A stretch of DNA of 64,000 bases from Mesobacillus subterraneus (GCF_020524355.2 NZ_CP129019.1:1488001-1552000); one strand, 5' to 3'; shown: positions 43,978 through 53,362, counted from the stretch's first letter. Notes: generated from the sequence alone by a model not told the origin. Program-made: numbers and translations.

Positions 43978-44009
43978 AACAGCCTGGGTGAATATCCAGG
44001 CTGTTTTGC
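43978..44009 (+). terminator. Terminator after ydjO-like gene
   Basis: AAACAGCCTGG / CCAGGCTGTTT stem with seven-base loop. Confidence 0.92.
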
Positions 44010-44117
44010 ATTTTTAGGTTTGTTTCTCTCAGGTTTGGGACTCTGATAAATAAGGGATTTTAGGAGTAAGTATGTCTGTTTACTTTTAATGAAGAAAGAA
44101 AAAAGTGCCTTTCCAAA

Positions 44118-44149
44118 CAAAAAAAGTGCCCATTATATAGGCACCTTTT
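44118..44149 (-). terminator. Terminator of tRNA-Leu
   Basis: On the minus strand AAAAGGTGCC / GGGCACTTTT stem followed by TTT, starting just after the tRNA 3' end. Confidence 0.85.
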
Positions 44150-44154
44150 CTGTA

Positions 44155-44238
44155 TGCGGATGAGAGGACTTGAACCTCCACGGTGTTGCCACCACTAGAA
44201 CCTGAATCTAGCGCGTCTGCCGATTCCGCCACACCCGC
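44155..44238 (-). tRNA. tRNA-Leu (anticodon CAG)
   Basis: The 84-base minus-strand sequence folds as a class II tRNA. Acceptor GCGGGTG / CATCCGC, discriminator A, anticodon arm CTAGA-TTCAGGT-TCTAG giving CAG, variable arm around GGTGGCAACACC, and T-arm GAGGTTCAAGTCCTC. The CCA end is not encoded. It is a single gene with its own terminator. Confidence 0.95.
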
Positions 44239-44397
44239 GTATTTATATAAGAATTATAGCATAGAAACTACCAGAAACAATTGGAATTTTACTCTAGTTG
44301 CTTATGTTAATACAAATGAAAAATTGGACAAGTAGTTTTAGGAGTGGATTCTCAAACATACAATGTACAAAGTGATTGTTTGTTGGGGGACGAGGTC

Positions 44398-45030
44398 TTG
44401 AGTGTCAGTTTGCTAGTCAGTTATATCTTCCTTGGATTAACATTGGCAGCTCCGATTGGACCTGTAAATTCAGCCAGGTTGGATAAGGGGATCAAAAATG
44501 GATTCTGGCATGCCTGGATTGTAGGGACGGGTTCAATGATTGCAGATGCTATTTTTATGCTGTTAATCTATTTAGGTATTGTGAATTTTTTGGACATGCC
44601 TATTATCCAAATTTTCCTCTGGTTATTTGGAGGGTTCGTCCTGATCTACTCTGGAATTGATTGTATTGTAAAGGCGTATAACATTGATCTAGCTTTCAGT
44701 CGAGGAAAAGAATCGATGCTAAAATGTTTCCTTACTGGTTTTATTATGTCGATTAGCAGTCCTTTATCAATTATTTTCTGGCTAGGAATTTATGGTTCTG
44801 TACTGGCAAAAACGGCCAGCAATTATGGACGGACGGACCTGCTTATTTATAGCAGCATGATTTTCATCGACCTGGCAATGTGGGATATTTTCATAGCAGC
44901 GATAACGACTGGCTTCAGGAGATTTTTGAATTATAGCAGTTTGAGGGCTATATCAATATTGTCAGGTCTCTCTTTACTTGGTTTTGGCGTTTATTTTGGA
45001 TACCAGGGTATCAAAGCGCTAGCACTTTAG
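44398..45030 (+). CDS. LysE-family amino-acid exporter (paralogue)
   Basis: About 210 residues with six helices, AAPIGPVNSARLDKGIK and TGFIMSISSPLSIIFWLGI. It is close in sequence to the gene at 42712-43332, from which it is separated by ydjO and tRNA-Leu and points the other way, suggesting an old duplication. Start taken at TTG 44398, with GGGGGACGAGG upstream; this matches the N-terminus of the paralogue. Confidence 0.85.
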   Translation: MSVSLLVSYIFLGLTLAAPIGPVNSARLDKGIKNGFWHAWIVGTGSMIADAIFMLLIYLGIVNFLDMPIIQIFLWLFGGFVLIYSGIDCIVKAYNIDLAFSRGKESMLKCFLTGFIMSISSPLSIIFWLGIYGSVLAKTASNYGRTDLLIYSSMIFIDLAMWDIFIAAITTGFRRFLNYSSLRAISILSGLSLLGFGVYFGYQGIKALAL

Positions 45031-45045
45031 GGATACTATTTGAAA

Positions 45046-45068
45046 AACCTCCATCAAGGAGGTTTTTT
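45046..45068 (+). terminator. Terminator
   Basis: AAACCTCC / GGAGGTTT stem with T-run. Confidence 0.9.
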
Positions 45069-45114
45069 TATTTTTCCGACAACTATCATAAACGTTCATA
45101 CTTTCATTATATTT

Positions 45115-45175
45115 GACTAAAAGTGATTGTTTTTGAAAGAAAATGATTGATTTTTGGAATCGGTTACATTATGAT
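45115..45175 (+). promoter_or_regulatory. fru operon control region: direct repeats and cre-like site
   Basis: TGGAATCGGTTACA (45155-45168) fits the catabolite-responsive consensus with one mismatch. Upstream, GTGATTGTTTTTGAAAG and ATGATTGATTTTTGGAA form direct repeats about 22 bp apart, a pattern used by DeoR-type regulators such as FruR. This is a match to patterns, not proof. Confidence 0.5.
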
Positions 45176-45206
45176 GATGATATGAAGTAAAGAGGAGGAA
45201 TGGCTC

Positions 45207-45959
45207 ATGTTAACACCTGAGCGCCACCAGCTCATCTTACAATTGATAAAAGACAAACCAATAGTGAAAATACAGGATATAGTTGATATCACTGAAGCTT
45301 CGGAATCGACCATTCGCCGCGACCTGACAATTCTTGAAGAGGGGAAGTTTCTTAAAAGAGTGCATGGCGGAGCTGCCAGATTAAGGGGGAAACTCCAGGA
45401 GCCAAGCATGGTTGAAAAATCTACCAAAAACCTTCAGGAAAAAAAACAAATCGCCCAATATGCAGCAAGCCTTGTGGAAGATGGTGACAGTATTTATCTT
45501 GATGCCGGGTCGACTGTTTTTGAAATGATCAGTTCTCTTCAAGTTAAAGATATTGTCGTGGTCACCAATGGTCTCATGCATCTACCGCAGCTGCTTGAAA
45601 GAAATATTGAAACATACGTGATAGGCGGATTTGTCAAGCCAAAAACGAATGCGATCATCGGAAGGGGAGCTCTGGCAAGCCTTGAACAGTATCGCTTTGA
45701 CAAATGCTTCCTCGGAGTTAATGGAATCGATCCTCATTCAGGGTATACGACACCAGACCAGGAAGAAGCAATGATTAAGCAAAAAGCGATGTCTTTATCC
45801 CGGGAATCGTTTGTGCTTGCTGATGACAGTAAGTTCTCGGAGATCACGTTCGCGAAAATAGCAGACTTACATGAAGCATCGATCATCACCAATACAATTG
45901 ATGAAGAACATAAAGGGCAATATACGAGCAAAACTTCAATAAAGGTTGTGACATCATGA
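45207..45959 (+). CDS. fruR: DeoR-family regulator FruR
   Basis: A 250-residue DeoR repressor. N-terminal helix-turn-helix: MLTPERHQLILQLIKDK and ITEASESTIRRDL; C-terminal sugar-phosphate-sensing domain with YLDAGST, VTNGL and FLGVNGID. It should be relieved by fructose-1-phosphate and control fruRKA. AGAGGAGGAA precedes the ATG. Its stop overlaps the fruK ATG by four bases. Confidence 0.93.
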   Translation: MLTPERHQLILQLIKDKPIVKIQDIVDITEASESTIRRDLTILEEGKFLKRVHGGAARLRGKLQEPSMVEKSTKNLQEKKQIAQYAASLVEDGDSIYLDAGSTVFEMISSLQVKDIVVVTNGLMHLPQLLERNIETYVIGGFVKPKTNAIIGRGALASLEQYRFDKCFLGVNGIDPHSGYTTPDQEEAMIKQKAMSLSRESFVLADDSKFSEITFAKIADLHEASIITNTIDEEHKGQYTSKTSIKVVTS

Positions 45960-46858
45960 TATATACACTAACTCTTAATCCATCAGTCGATTACATCGTG
46001 GAAGCAGATGAAATTCAACTAGGCAGTTTGAATAGGAGTTCAAATGAAACAAAGCTACCCGGCGGCAAAGGAATAAATGTCTCAAGGGTATTGCGCTCCC
46101 TTGGAGTAGAAAGCAAGGCTACAGGATTTATTGGAGGCTTCACCGGCAGGTATGTCGAGGAGTTTCTAAACCGGGAAGGCGTGCAAACAAGATTTGTAAA
46201 AGTTGGCGGAGATACAAGGATCAACATTAAGCTAAAAGCCGGAACAGAAACAGAAATAAATGCCCGTGGTCCTGAGATTTCAACACTAGCAATAGAGTCA
46301 TTGAAGGAGCAGATCATGCAGCTCGGAAATGGCGACTTTCTGATTCTTGCTGGAAGCATTCCTTCAAGCATGCCTGAATCCATCTATGAAGAAATTGTTC
46401 AGCTCTGCAAGAAGACTGGGGCGGAAGTAATTGTTGACGCAGAGGGCGACCTGCTTAAAAGCATTCTTGACTACAAGCCATTCCTGATCAAGCCTAATCA
46501 TCATGAATTAGGTCAGTTTTTCAATAGAAAGATCACCAATGCTGACGATGCCATTTTTTATGGAAAAAAACTAGTTGATGCTGGTGCTAAAAATGTCATT
46601 GTGTCTTTGGCTGAAAATGGTGCGGTCTATATCAATGAAAATGATGCCTATAAAGCCGCTGTTCCGCAAGGTATAGTTAGAAGCTCAGTTGGTGCCGGGA
46701 ATTCAATGGTTGCTGGTTTCATGGACCAGTATCTAAAAACTGGTGATCGAAAAGAAGCATTCCGCTATAGTGTTGCATCTGGCAGCGCAACTGCGTTTTC
46801 AATCGGACTATGTACACCTGATAAAGTTGAACAACTTCTTCAAGAAGTCAAAATATAA
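45956..46858 (+). CDS. fruK: 1-phosphofructokinase FruK, with altered catalytic residue
   Basis: A 300-residue PfkB-family kinase that phosphorylates fructose-1-phosphate. It has the sugar motif GGKGINVSR (about 38-46) and the C-terminal anion-hole motif. In that motif the family has GAGDS, with Asp as the catalytic base; here it reads GAGNS (codon AAT at 46700-46702). If real, the enzyme should be nearly inactive. Middle of fruRKA, directly overlapping fruR. Confidence 0.92.
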   Translation: MIYTLTLNPSVDYIVEADEIQLGSLNRSSNETKLPGGKGINVSRVLRSLGVESKATGFIGGFTGRYVEEFLNREGVQTRFVKVGGDTRINIKLKAGTETEINARGPEISTLAIESLKEQIMQLGNGDFLILAGSIPSSMPESIYEEIVQLCKKTGAEVIVDAEGDLLKSILDYKPFLIKPNHHELGQFFNRKITNADDAIFYGKKLVDAGAKNVIVSLAENGAVYINENDAYKAAVPQGIVRSSVGAGNSMVAGFMDQYLKTGDRKEAFRYSVASGSATAFSIGLCTPDKVEQLLQEVKI

Positions 46859-46882
46859 AGAAACTAATAAGGGGGAGAAAAC

Positions 46883-48738
46883 ATGAGAATTACAGAACTG
46901 CTGACTAGAGAGACGATTCTGTTATCCATAAGGGCTGCATCAAAGCCAGAAGCAGTGAATGAGCTTGTAGGAGTTCTGGAGCGGGCGGGGAAAATTACAG
47001 ACCTCAATGCTTTTGAAAAAGCCATTCTAAGACGTGAACAACAAAGCACTACAGGCGTAGGGGACGGAATTGCGATCCCACACGCAAAAACTTCAGTCGT
47101 GAAGGATGCGGCAATTGTATTTGGACGGTCAGAGACCGGAGTCGATTATGAATCATTGGACGGACAGCTGCACATCTTTTCTTCATGATTGCAGCACCTG
47201 AAGGGGCTAACAATACTCACCTGGAAGCACTTGCTCGACTTTCCTCCATTTTGATGAATGCAGATGCCCGTGAAAAACTTCTTGGAGCAAAAACAGCTAA
47301 TGATGTCATTGGAATCATTGACAGCTACGATCAGGAAGAGACTGAAGAGAAAGTTGAAAGAACGAATATGAAATTCATCGTTGCAGTTACTGCATGTCCT
47401 ACTGGTATTGCCCATACTTATATGGCAGCTGATTCATTAAAAGCAAAAGCGGCTGAAATGGGCGTTGATATCAAGGTGGAAACGAATGGCTCAGGCGGAG
47501 CAAAGAATGTCCTTACACCAGAAGACATTGAAAACGCTGAAGCAGTCATCATTGCAGCTGATACAAAGGTGGATATGGACAGATTCGCAGGCAAGCCATT
47601 AATTGATGTGCCTGTTGCGGAAGGAATACGAAAACCAAAAGACTTGATTGAAAAGGCTGTCAAAAAGGATGCGCCATTATACAGGGCATCAGGCAATTCT
47701 TCGGCAGAAAAGAAAGAAAGCCGCGGCGGAATCTATAAGCACCTTATGAATGGCGTATCGAATATGCTTCCATTTGTTGTCGGCGGCGGTATCCTGATCG
47801 CCCTTTCATTCATGTTTGGCTATAATGCTTTTAATCCTGAAGATCCTTCCTATCACCCGATTGCCAAAGCTTTAATGGACATTGGCGGCGGTGGTGCATT
47901 TGGGTTACTTGTGCCAGTTCTTGCAGGCTTTATCGCCCTTAGCATTGCTGACAGACCTGGTTTTGCTCCTGGTATGGTAGGCGGTGTGCTTGCTGCAGCA
48001 GGAGGCGGCGGATTCCTTGGCGGCCTGGTCGCTGGATTCTTGGCTGGTTATCTTGTCCTTGGCCTGAAGAAATTATTCGATGGGCTTCCAGCTTCACTGG
48101 AAGGAATTAAAACCATCTTATTGTACCCGTTGTTCGGTATTGCACTAACAGGATTCATAATGGTATTCCTGGTAAATAAACCAGTTGCAGCCTTGAATCA
48201 TGGAATTACAGACTGGCTATCTGGATTAGGAACAGGCAATGCTGTATTACTCGGACTTGTCCTTGGTTTAATGATGGCATTTGACATGGGTGGACCGGTA
48301 AATAAAGCAGCATATGTCTTTGGAACAGGCTTGCTTGCAAACGGTGTGTATGAACCGATGACCGCTATCATGGCTGCGGGTATGGTTCCTCCGCTCGGAA
48401 TCGCCCTTGCTACAACTTTCTTTAAAAATAAGTTCACAAAAGAAGACCAGGATGCTGGGAAAGCTAATTATATCATGGGTCTCTCATTCATTACCGAAGG
48501 TGCCATCCCGTTTGCTGCAGCAGATCCACTCCGTGTTATTCCATCTGCAATGGCTGGATCAGCGGTGACTGGCGCTTTATCAATGATGTTTAATATTGGA
48601 CTGAGGGCTCCACACGGCGGATTGTTCGTAGTGCCACTAGTTGAAGGTGGCTGGCTGTTATATCTGGCTGCCATTCTCATTGGCTCTGTTGTCACAGCCA
48701 TTTTGCTTGGAATATTAAAGAAACCAGTTGCGAGATGA
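46883..48738 (+). pseudogene. fruA: Fructose PTS transporter FruA (IIABC), frameshifted as read
   Basis: Encodes the fructose-specific phosphotransferase. IIA: phospho-His in GIAIPHAKT. IIB: phospho-Cys in VTACPTGIAHTY. IIC: about ten membrane helices including GGGGFLGG and FDMGGPVNKAAY. The IIA frame stops at 47188 after LDGQLHIFSS. A second frame, joined at HLFFMIAAPEGAN, continues to 48738. One missing base near 47168 explains it (expected LDGQ-P-x-HLFFM). The operon start has GGGGGAG before ATG 46883. Sequence error is possible. Confidence 0.92.
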
Positions 48739-48744
48739 AAATCG

Positions 48745-48776
48745 AGGCCTGCAGAGTTATATTCTGCAGGCCTTTT
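48745..48776 (+). terminator. Terminator after fruA
   Basis: AGGCCTGCAGA / TCTGCAGGCCT stem followed by TTTTC. Confidence 0.93.
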
Positions 48777-48848
48777 CGTATGCTTATGAATATTTCCATT
48801 ACTTTGCAGATATGATTTTATGAAGTGATTTGTTAAGGGGGAATGGGA

Positions 48849-49649
48849 ATGGCGAGGGACTTCAAAAGTGCTGCCATGTATGAGCACCGCTTTTGGCTCC
48901 AGGTTCTTGGTGACCACGGGAGATTCCTGCATGAGGCACTGGTGCCTGTAGAGCAGGAGGAAATAGAAACGGCAAAGTACTTTATTAATACTTTTGACAG
49001 GCTGCTGCAAAGGGTTGAAACAACAGATCTCATTCATTTGAGTATACGAGCGGATGAAGAAGCGAAGAAAATCAGGCAATTTAAGCTGGATTTGATTGAA
49101 AAAATGCTTACTGGCAATGTGAAAATTCATTTAGGCCCTACTTTTATCAATCATATGGTCAATGAGGTTGAGGAATATATCAGAGTTCTTGAGTACCTAA
49201 AAAGGGGAGAGGTACCCCCGGTATTCCACGAATTGCATCATCATACGGTCTGGCTGCTTGATGCAGCAGGCCATGCAGGTGCTATTCAGAGTAACCTTGA
49301 TCAAGTTGAAAAGCAACTGAAAGCAAAGAGTGAGAAATACATGAAGCATTTCGAGGATTTCTATTTAAAAGCAGTCGAGATGACTGGTTATCTGCGAACA
49401 AATTTAACTTCCTTTCCAGCTTTGCAAAGAATGAATCAAGAGGTATCATTGGAGATTCAACTGTTCATGAAATTTCTGGATGAGTTGAAGGAGCTCGAGT
49501 TAACTGAACAGGCACTGGGAAGCTTTGCACCTTTGATGGCTGATCATATGTTCAGAGAAGAGTGCTATTATTTATCTAAAGTCGCAGAAGCTGCCTCGTT
49601 GAACCAGCCTGACTGTGATCCTGGCAAGCCGAGGCTTATGGCAGAATGA
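48849..49649 (+). CDS. DUF2935 all-helical protein
   Basis: A 266-residue helical protein with two related halves. Each half has an EHRFW/HLGP-type start and conserved Glu and His (EHRFWLQVLGDHGRF, ADHMFREECYYL) that look like metal ligands of ferritin-like bundles. Function unknown. ATG 48849 has AAGGGGG upstream; ATG 48843 is in frame. Monocistronic. Confidence 0.85.
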   Translation: MARDFKSAAMYEHRFWLQVLGDHGRFLHEALVPVEQEEIETAKYFINTFDRLLQRVETTDLIHLSIRADEEAKKIRQFKLDLIEKMLTGNVKIHLGPTFINHMVNEVEEYIRVLEYLKRGEVPPVFHELHHHTVWLLDAAGHAGAIQSNLDQVEKQLKAKSEKYMKHFEDFYLKAVEMTGYLRTNLTSFPALQRMNQEVSLEIQLFMKFLDELKELELTEQALGSFAPLMADHMFREECYYLSKVAEAASLNQPDCDPGKPRLMAE

Positions 49650-49712
49650 ATCTGGCGGATACTGGATGAGTTGCGGTCATCTAGTATCTTAGCCCTAATT
49701 TCACATTCATAA

Positions 49713-49752
49713 AGAACATATGTTCTAGTTTTGGACAAGTTTATGTTATACT
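49713..49752 (+). promoter_or_regulatory. LexA-type SOS box and promoter of the small toxin
   Basis: AGAACATATGTTCT (49713-49726) is a perfect 14-bp palindrome matching the Gram-positive LexA core GAAC-N4-GTTC. It overlaps a candidate -35 TTCTAG (49723-49728) with TATACT (49747-49752) 18 bp further. The gene behind it is the small holin-like toxin. Confidence 0.7.
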
Positions 49753-49807
49753 TGAGAAGCAATAGTCATATCTCACAGTGATCGGCTTACCCCGGAGAAA
49801 GGGGGTG

Positions 49808-49897
49808 ATGCCTTTGACAGTATTCGAGACCTTTATGGCGATGTTTTCTTTTGCCAGTCTAATCCTCGCAATCCTGACCTTGAGCCAAAAAAAATAG
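49808..49897 (+). CDS. Holin-like type I toxin (BsrE/TxpA-like), 29 residues
   Basis: A 29-residue peptide, TVFETFMAMF followed by a hydrophobic helix (SFASLILAILTL) and a SQKK tail. It matches the pattern of putative holin-like toxins such as BsrE and TxpA of B. subtilis, which insert in the membrane. AGAAAGGGGGTG precedes ATG 49808; the in-frame TTG at 49814 fits the family N-terminus and has better spacing. Its 3' end overlaps an antisense RNA on the opposite strand. Confidence 0.8.
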   Translation: MPLTVFETFMAMFSFASLILAILTLSQKK

Positions 49898-50009
49898 ACC
49901 TCTCTTAGCCCTAAAAGGGAGAGAGGTCCAGCAGCTTTTTCCGATCCTCTATGGGACCGGCTATTGCGGAGACTGTCGGTGGGCCAACACCGGCAGTCAT
50001 TCTGTACAA
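49887..50009 (-). ncRNA. Antisense RNA antitoxin (RatA-like)
   Basis: A minus-strand promoter, TTGACA (50044-50039), exact 17-bp spacer, TATATT (50021-50016), should start RNA near 50009. The RNA ends at the stem GACCTCTCT / AGAGAGGTC (49897-49905, 49920-49928) followed by TATTTTTTTT on that strand. The transcript, about 120 bases, overlaps the 3' end of the toxin frame (its stop lies in the terminator), as in the TxpA-RatA pair. Confidence 0.65.
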
Positions 50010-50139
50010 ATTTACAATATAAGAATACCATACAGGGCTGTCAAAGTCACGAGTATAAGCACTTTTATGCATGAGAGGTTTTGCCATTTGGCTATACTAA
50101 GGAAGTTATGGTAAAGCATGCAAAGGAAGTGAATGGCGG

Positions 50140-50910
50140 ATGCCTATTTGCAATTTAGTGTATGGCGATCTTTTTTACGAAGAGATCGGGCAAGGAAGCC
50201 CAATTATCTTCCTACACCCACCTGGGATGGGAAGGAAGGTGTTTCGATACCAAAGGCCACTGAGCCAACGATATAGACTAATCCTTCCCGACTTAAGTGG
50301 CTATGGTGAGTCAACAGCTGTACTAGAAAGAGTTACAATCCGAAAGTATGCTGAAGAAGTCTTGAAACTGGTCGATTCTATTGGGGTGGAAAAGGTCACG
50401 CTGTGCGGCTATTCCTCCGGAGGCTGCATCGCACAGGAGTTTGCCCTGACTTACCCGGAAAGAACTAAAACACTCATCCTTTCTGGTGGCTTTGCTGAGG
50501 TACAGTCATCTGCATTGAAATATGAGCATTTGATGGGAATGTATTTCGTGAAAAATTCCTCTAAAACCCTGGCGAAGGTGATTGCAACAGCACATACATT
50601 CGATAAGAATTACAGAACTGAACTCATTGAACATATGCTGAAAACGAATTTGAATACATGGTTCGACTTTTATCACGAATCATTGAATTACTCTTGCAGT
50701 GAGAGACTGAAAAACTTAACTGTACCATTGCTGCTGGTTTACGGTTCAAGAGACTTCATCAATCAGCATATAAGGGTTTATGAAAGAGAGTTGGGACATT
50801 TTCAAAAAGCCATTATTCAGAAAGTCTCACATCAGGTTCCTGTTAAAAAGTGTAAGGAATTCAACGCTGAAATTGTGAATTTTTTAGAAATGCGAACAGA
50901 AGGGCGTTGA
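50140..50910 (+). CDS. Alpha/beta-hydrolase
   Basis: A 256-residue alpha/beta-hydrolase. The oxyanion region is HPPGMGR (about 26-32), the nucleophile elbow GYSSGG (Ser near 93), the acid in GSRDF (about 207), and the His in SHQVP (about 230). Substrate unknown. AAGGAAGTGAATGGCG lies upstream of the ATG. It is convergent with the MFS gene. Confidence 0.88.
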   Translation: MPICNLVYGDLFYEEIGQGSPIIFLHPPGMGRKVFRYQRPLSQRYRLILPDLSGYGESTAVLERVTIRKYAEEVLKLVDSIGVEKVTLCGYSSGGCIAQEFALTYPERTKTLILSGGFAEVQSSALKYEHLMGMYFVKNSSKTLAKVIATAHTFDKNYRTELIEHMLKTNLNTWFDFYHESLNYSCSERLKNLTVPLLLVYGSRDFINQHIRVYERELGHFQKAIIQKVSHQVPVKKCKEFNAEIVNFLEMRTEGR

Positions 50911-50944
50911 AAAACGCATTGTTGGATTTTACAATGCGTTTTTC
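50911..50944. terminator. Bidirectional terminator
   Basis: AAAACGCATTGT / ACAATGCGTTTT stem. Confidence 0.93.
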
Positions 50945-52217
50945 ACGCCTCTTTTTTATCAGGTTTGATGGCAAGGAATGTTGCAAGAGCGGCTGCTATG
51001 CTTAATACTGTCAGGATAATGAACATTAGTTTATTGGAATTTTTCATCATTAGTGCAATGACAGGTGACCCTGCAGCTACTCCGATAAATCTCATTGAGC
51101 TGTATATGGAAGTAATGGTCCCTCGCTCTTCTTTCTCAATACTTTCAGTAATCAATGCATCCAGTGGAGGCAAGCTTGCTCCAATGCCAATTCCCGCAAC
51201 AAGGAACATTGAGATCAGAAACCATAACTCACTTGAAAAACTTAGAAGAGCCACAGCAATTCCAAGTAATACTAGGCTGGAGAATGTAATCCACTTCATA
51301 AGCACCATATTTTGCTTTATTATTTTCCCTGTAATAAATGATGAAAGGCATAGCGCTCCTAATGGAAGGGCAAGAAATAGTCCTTTTTTCAGATCCTTTA
51401 TTCCATATTGATTCTCCAGAATATCAGACAGGTAAAATAAAACTCCAAACAATACGAACATGACTATCGCACCAATTAAAAAGATTGCATAGAGCCAACG
51501 CCCATTTTCAGTGAAAATCAATCTTATTTTTTTTATAAAATCCTCGAAGGGCAATGGATCTTGTTTTTTTTCCGGACTTTTTACCAGGAAGAGCATCATG
51601 ATTATTGACAAGGCACAGAAAACGGGTATTGAAAAGAACGGGATAAACCAGATGATTCCCGCAAGGAATGAACCTAATACTGGGCTGAGAACCTTTCCGA
51701 GTGTGTTTGCAGTTTCAATCTCTCCTAGCGCTCCGCTTACTTCATCATCATTTTTGAACATATCTCCAACTAATGGCAATACGATTGGAAAAGCACCAGC
51801 TGCTCCCACGCCCTGCAAGGCTCTTCCGACTAACACAAGCCAGTACCCATCGTTCATCTGCCATGAGGCCCACCCTGATATAGTCCCCCCAATTCCTGTG
51901 ATGATCAGACTTGGTATAATGACTTTCTTTCGACCAACATGATCAGATAAATACCCTGCTAACGGAATTAAAAATATCGCTACTATTGAATAAACGGTGA
52001 TGATCAGGCTCGATTGAAAGGCGGAAATACCCATCTTTTTTTCCATTACAGGCAAAACCGGAATCAGCATCGAATTTCCAAGAGTCATCACAAGTGGAAT
52101 GGATGCGATCGAGACAATTGCCCATTTCTGATTTGTGGCATCATCCTTTTTGGAATCCTTTTCTTTTTTATGTGAAGCTCCGCCCGCTTTAGGAAACAAG
52201 TTTTCAATATTATCCAT
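50943..52217 (-). CDS. MFS multidrug-type exporter
   Basis: A 424-residue major facilitator with twelve helices. The DHA1 motif A GYLSDHVGRKKV is between helices 2 and 3, and motif C-like GIGGTISGWAS and GRALQGVGAAGAFP follow. A 25-residue charged N-terminus precedes helix 1. Related to YmfD/Bcr-type exporters; substrate unknown. Start at ATG 52217 with AGGTTACG upstream. Confidence 0.9.
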   Translation of the reverse strand: MDNIENLFPKAGGASHKKEKDSKKDDATNQKWAIVSIASIPLVMTLGNSMLIPVLPVMEKKMGISAFQSSLIITVYSIVAIFLIPLAGYLSDHVGRKKVIIPSLIITGIGGTISGWASWQMNDGYWLVLVGRALQGVGAAGAFPIVLPLVGDMFKNDDEVSGALGEIETANTLGKVLSPVLGSFLAGIIWFIPFFSIPVFCALSIIMMLFLVKSPEKKQDPLPFEDFIKKIRLIFTENGRWLYAIFLIGAIVMFVLFGVLFYLSDILENQYGIKDLKKGLFLALPLGALCLSSFITGKIIKQNMVLMKWITFSSLVLLGIAVALLSFSSELWFLISMFLVAGIGIGASLPPLDALITESIEKEERGTITSIYSSMRFIGVAAGSPVIALMMKNSNKLMFIILTVLSIAAALATFLAIKPDKKEA

Positions 52218-52378
52218 GATCGTAACCTGCCTTTTTTCATACTGTTTTTAGTGTGGACTTATACAACAGAAAAAACAGATGTATTTTTATGGGAATGATA
52301 TCACTCTAAAAATCCATATGGAGTTTTTAGAGTGGAAAGGATAAAATAATTGGAAAAGGCTTGAAGGTTGGTGAAATC

Positions 52379-53020
52379 ATGGCACAAATATTATACCTGC
52401 ATGTGGGAAAGCCGGAGCTTAAGAACTGGGACGGAAAAGAAGAACTATCAGCAATTGGTAAAAACAGAGTGACAAAAGCGGTACTAACGAAAGAATCCTT
52501 TCACGGAGATGGTGTGGCAGCTACAGAATTTCATGGAGGACCTGACAGAGCTGTTTGCTTTTACCCTGCTGAGCATTATTTAAAATGGTCAGCTGAATTT
52601 GGAAGGCAAATAGCACCTCCAACCTTTGGCGAAAATATTTCAGCCCCAGGAATGTTGGAAGCCGATGTTTATATAGGTGATACATACGAGCTTGGGGAAT
52701 CTGTTATCCAGGTGACACAGGGAAGGATTCCGTGTTCAAAGATTTCGAAGAATAACCAAATTGACAGGCTGTTGAATAGGGTAATTGAGACTGGTTATAC
52801 GGGCTATTTTTTTCGTGTTCTTCAAGAGGGAATCGTCTATGAAGACTCTGAAATTATTTTTTTGGAGAGAAAACAAAGTGAATTTTCAGTTTTGAGAGCT
52901 AATGAAATTTACTTTCACCAGAGGAAGGACTATAAGGCAATTGAAGATCTCTTAGGAATCGAGGAACTCGCAGACGACTGGAAGAAAAATCTCGAAAAAC
53001 TTTTAATGCAGAAAAATTAA
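52379..53020 (+). CDS. MOSC-domain protein (YiiM-like)
   Basis: A 213-residue protein with a MOSC domain (FHGGPDRAVCFYP, FGENISAPGM, VTQGRIPCSKI, with the conserved Cys) and a C-terminal three-helix segment. YiiM relatives use molybdenum cofactor to reduce N-hydroxylated compounds. ATG 52379 has AGGTTGGTG upstream; the open frame to 52361 adds six codons. Not linked to molybdenum genes here. Confidence 0.88.
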   Translation: MAQILYLHVGKPELKNWDGKEELSAIGKNRVTKAVLTKESFHGDGVAATEFHGGPDRAVCFYPAEHYLKWSAEFGRQIAPPTFGENISAPGMLEADVYIGDTYELGESVIQVTQGRIPCSKISKNNQIDRLLNRVIETGYTGYFFRVLQEGIVYEDSEIIFLERKQSEFSVLRANEIYFHQRKDYKAIEDLLGIEELADDWKKNLEKLLMQKN

Positions 53021-53038
53021 AAATATTTATTTTTTTGT

Positions 53039-53067
53039 TTGACAATTGTGAATCACCGCTTTATTAT
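53039..53067 (+). promoter_or_regulatory. trp operon promoter
   Basis: TTGACA (53039-53044), 17-bp spacer, TATTAT (53062-53067; TATAAT overlaps at 53065-53070). It sits right before the first T-box leader. Confidence 0.75.
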
Positions 53068-53079
53068 AATGATTAATAT

Positions 53080-53362
53080 AATATTGAGCGATGACGAAGA
53101 GTAGTAACTGGCTCAGGTACTTTCAGAGAGCTGATGGTTGGTGGGAATCAGTGTAAATGTACCAGCGAATGGACTTCCGAGCTTCCAAACTGAACCCTTA
53201 GGAAGTAGGCTTTGGCGAAATGACCTTATCGTTATAAAAGGCAGGCATTAAGCATTCAATGCTCGATGCTGTTAAGTGAGCTGTTTTACAGCTAATTAAG
53301 GTGGCACCACGGGTCTCTCGTCCTTATTTTAATTAATAAGGATGGGTGGCCCTTTTTGTTTG
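53080..53362 (+). promoter_or_regulatory. T-box leader 1, specifier UGG (tryptophan)
   Basis: Begins GCGATGACGAAGAGTAGTAA, has the AGAGAGC stem I entry, specifier region GCGAATGGACTTCCGAG with UGG, the T-box AAGGTGGCACCACGGG, and a terminator CCTTATTTTAATTAATAAGG with GGCCCTTTTTG. Uncharged tRNA-Trp should bind UGG and the T-box to prevent termination. Confidence 0.93.
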
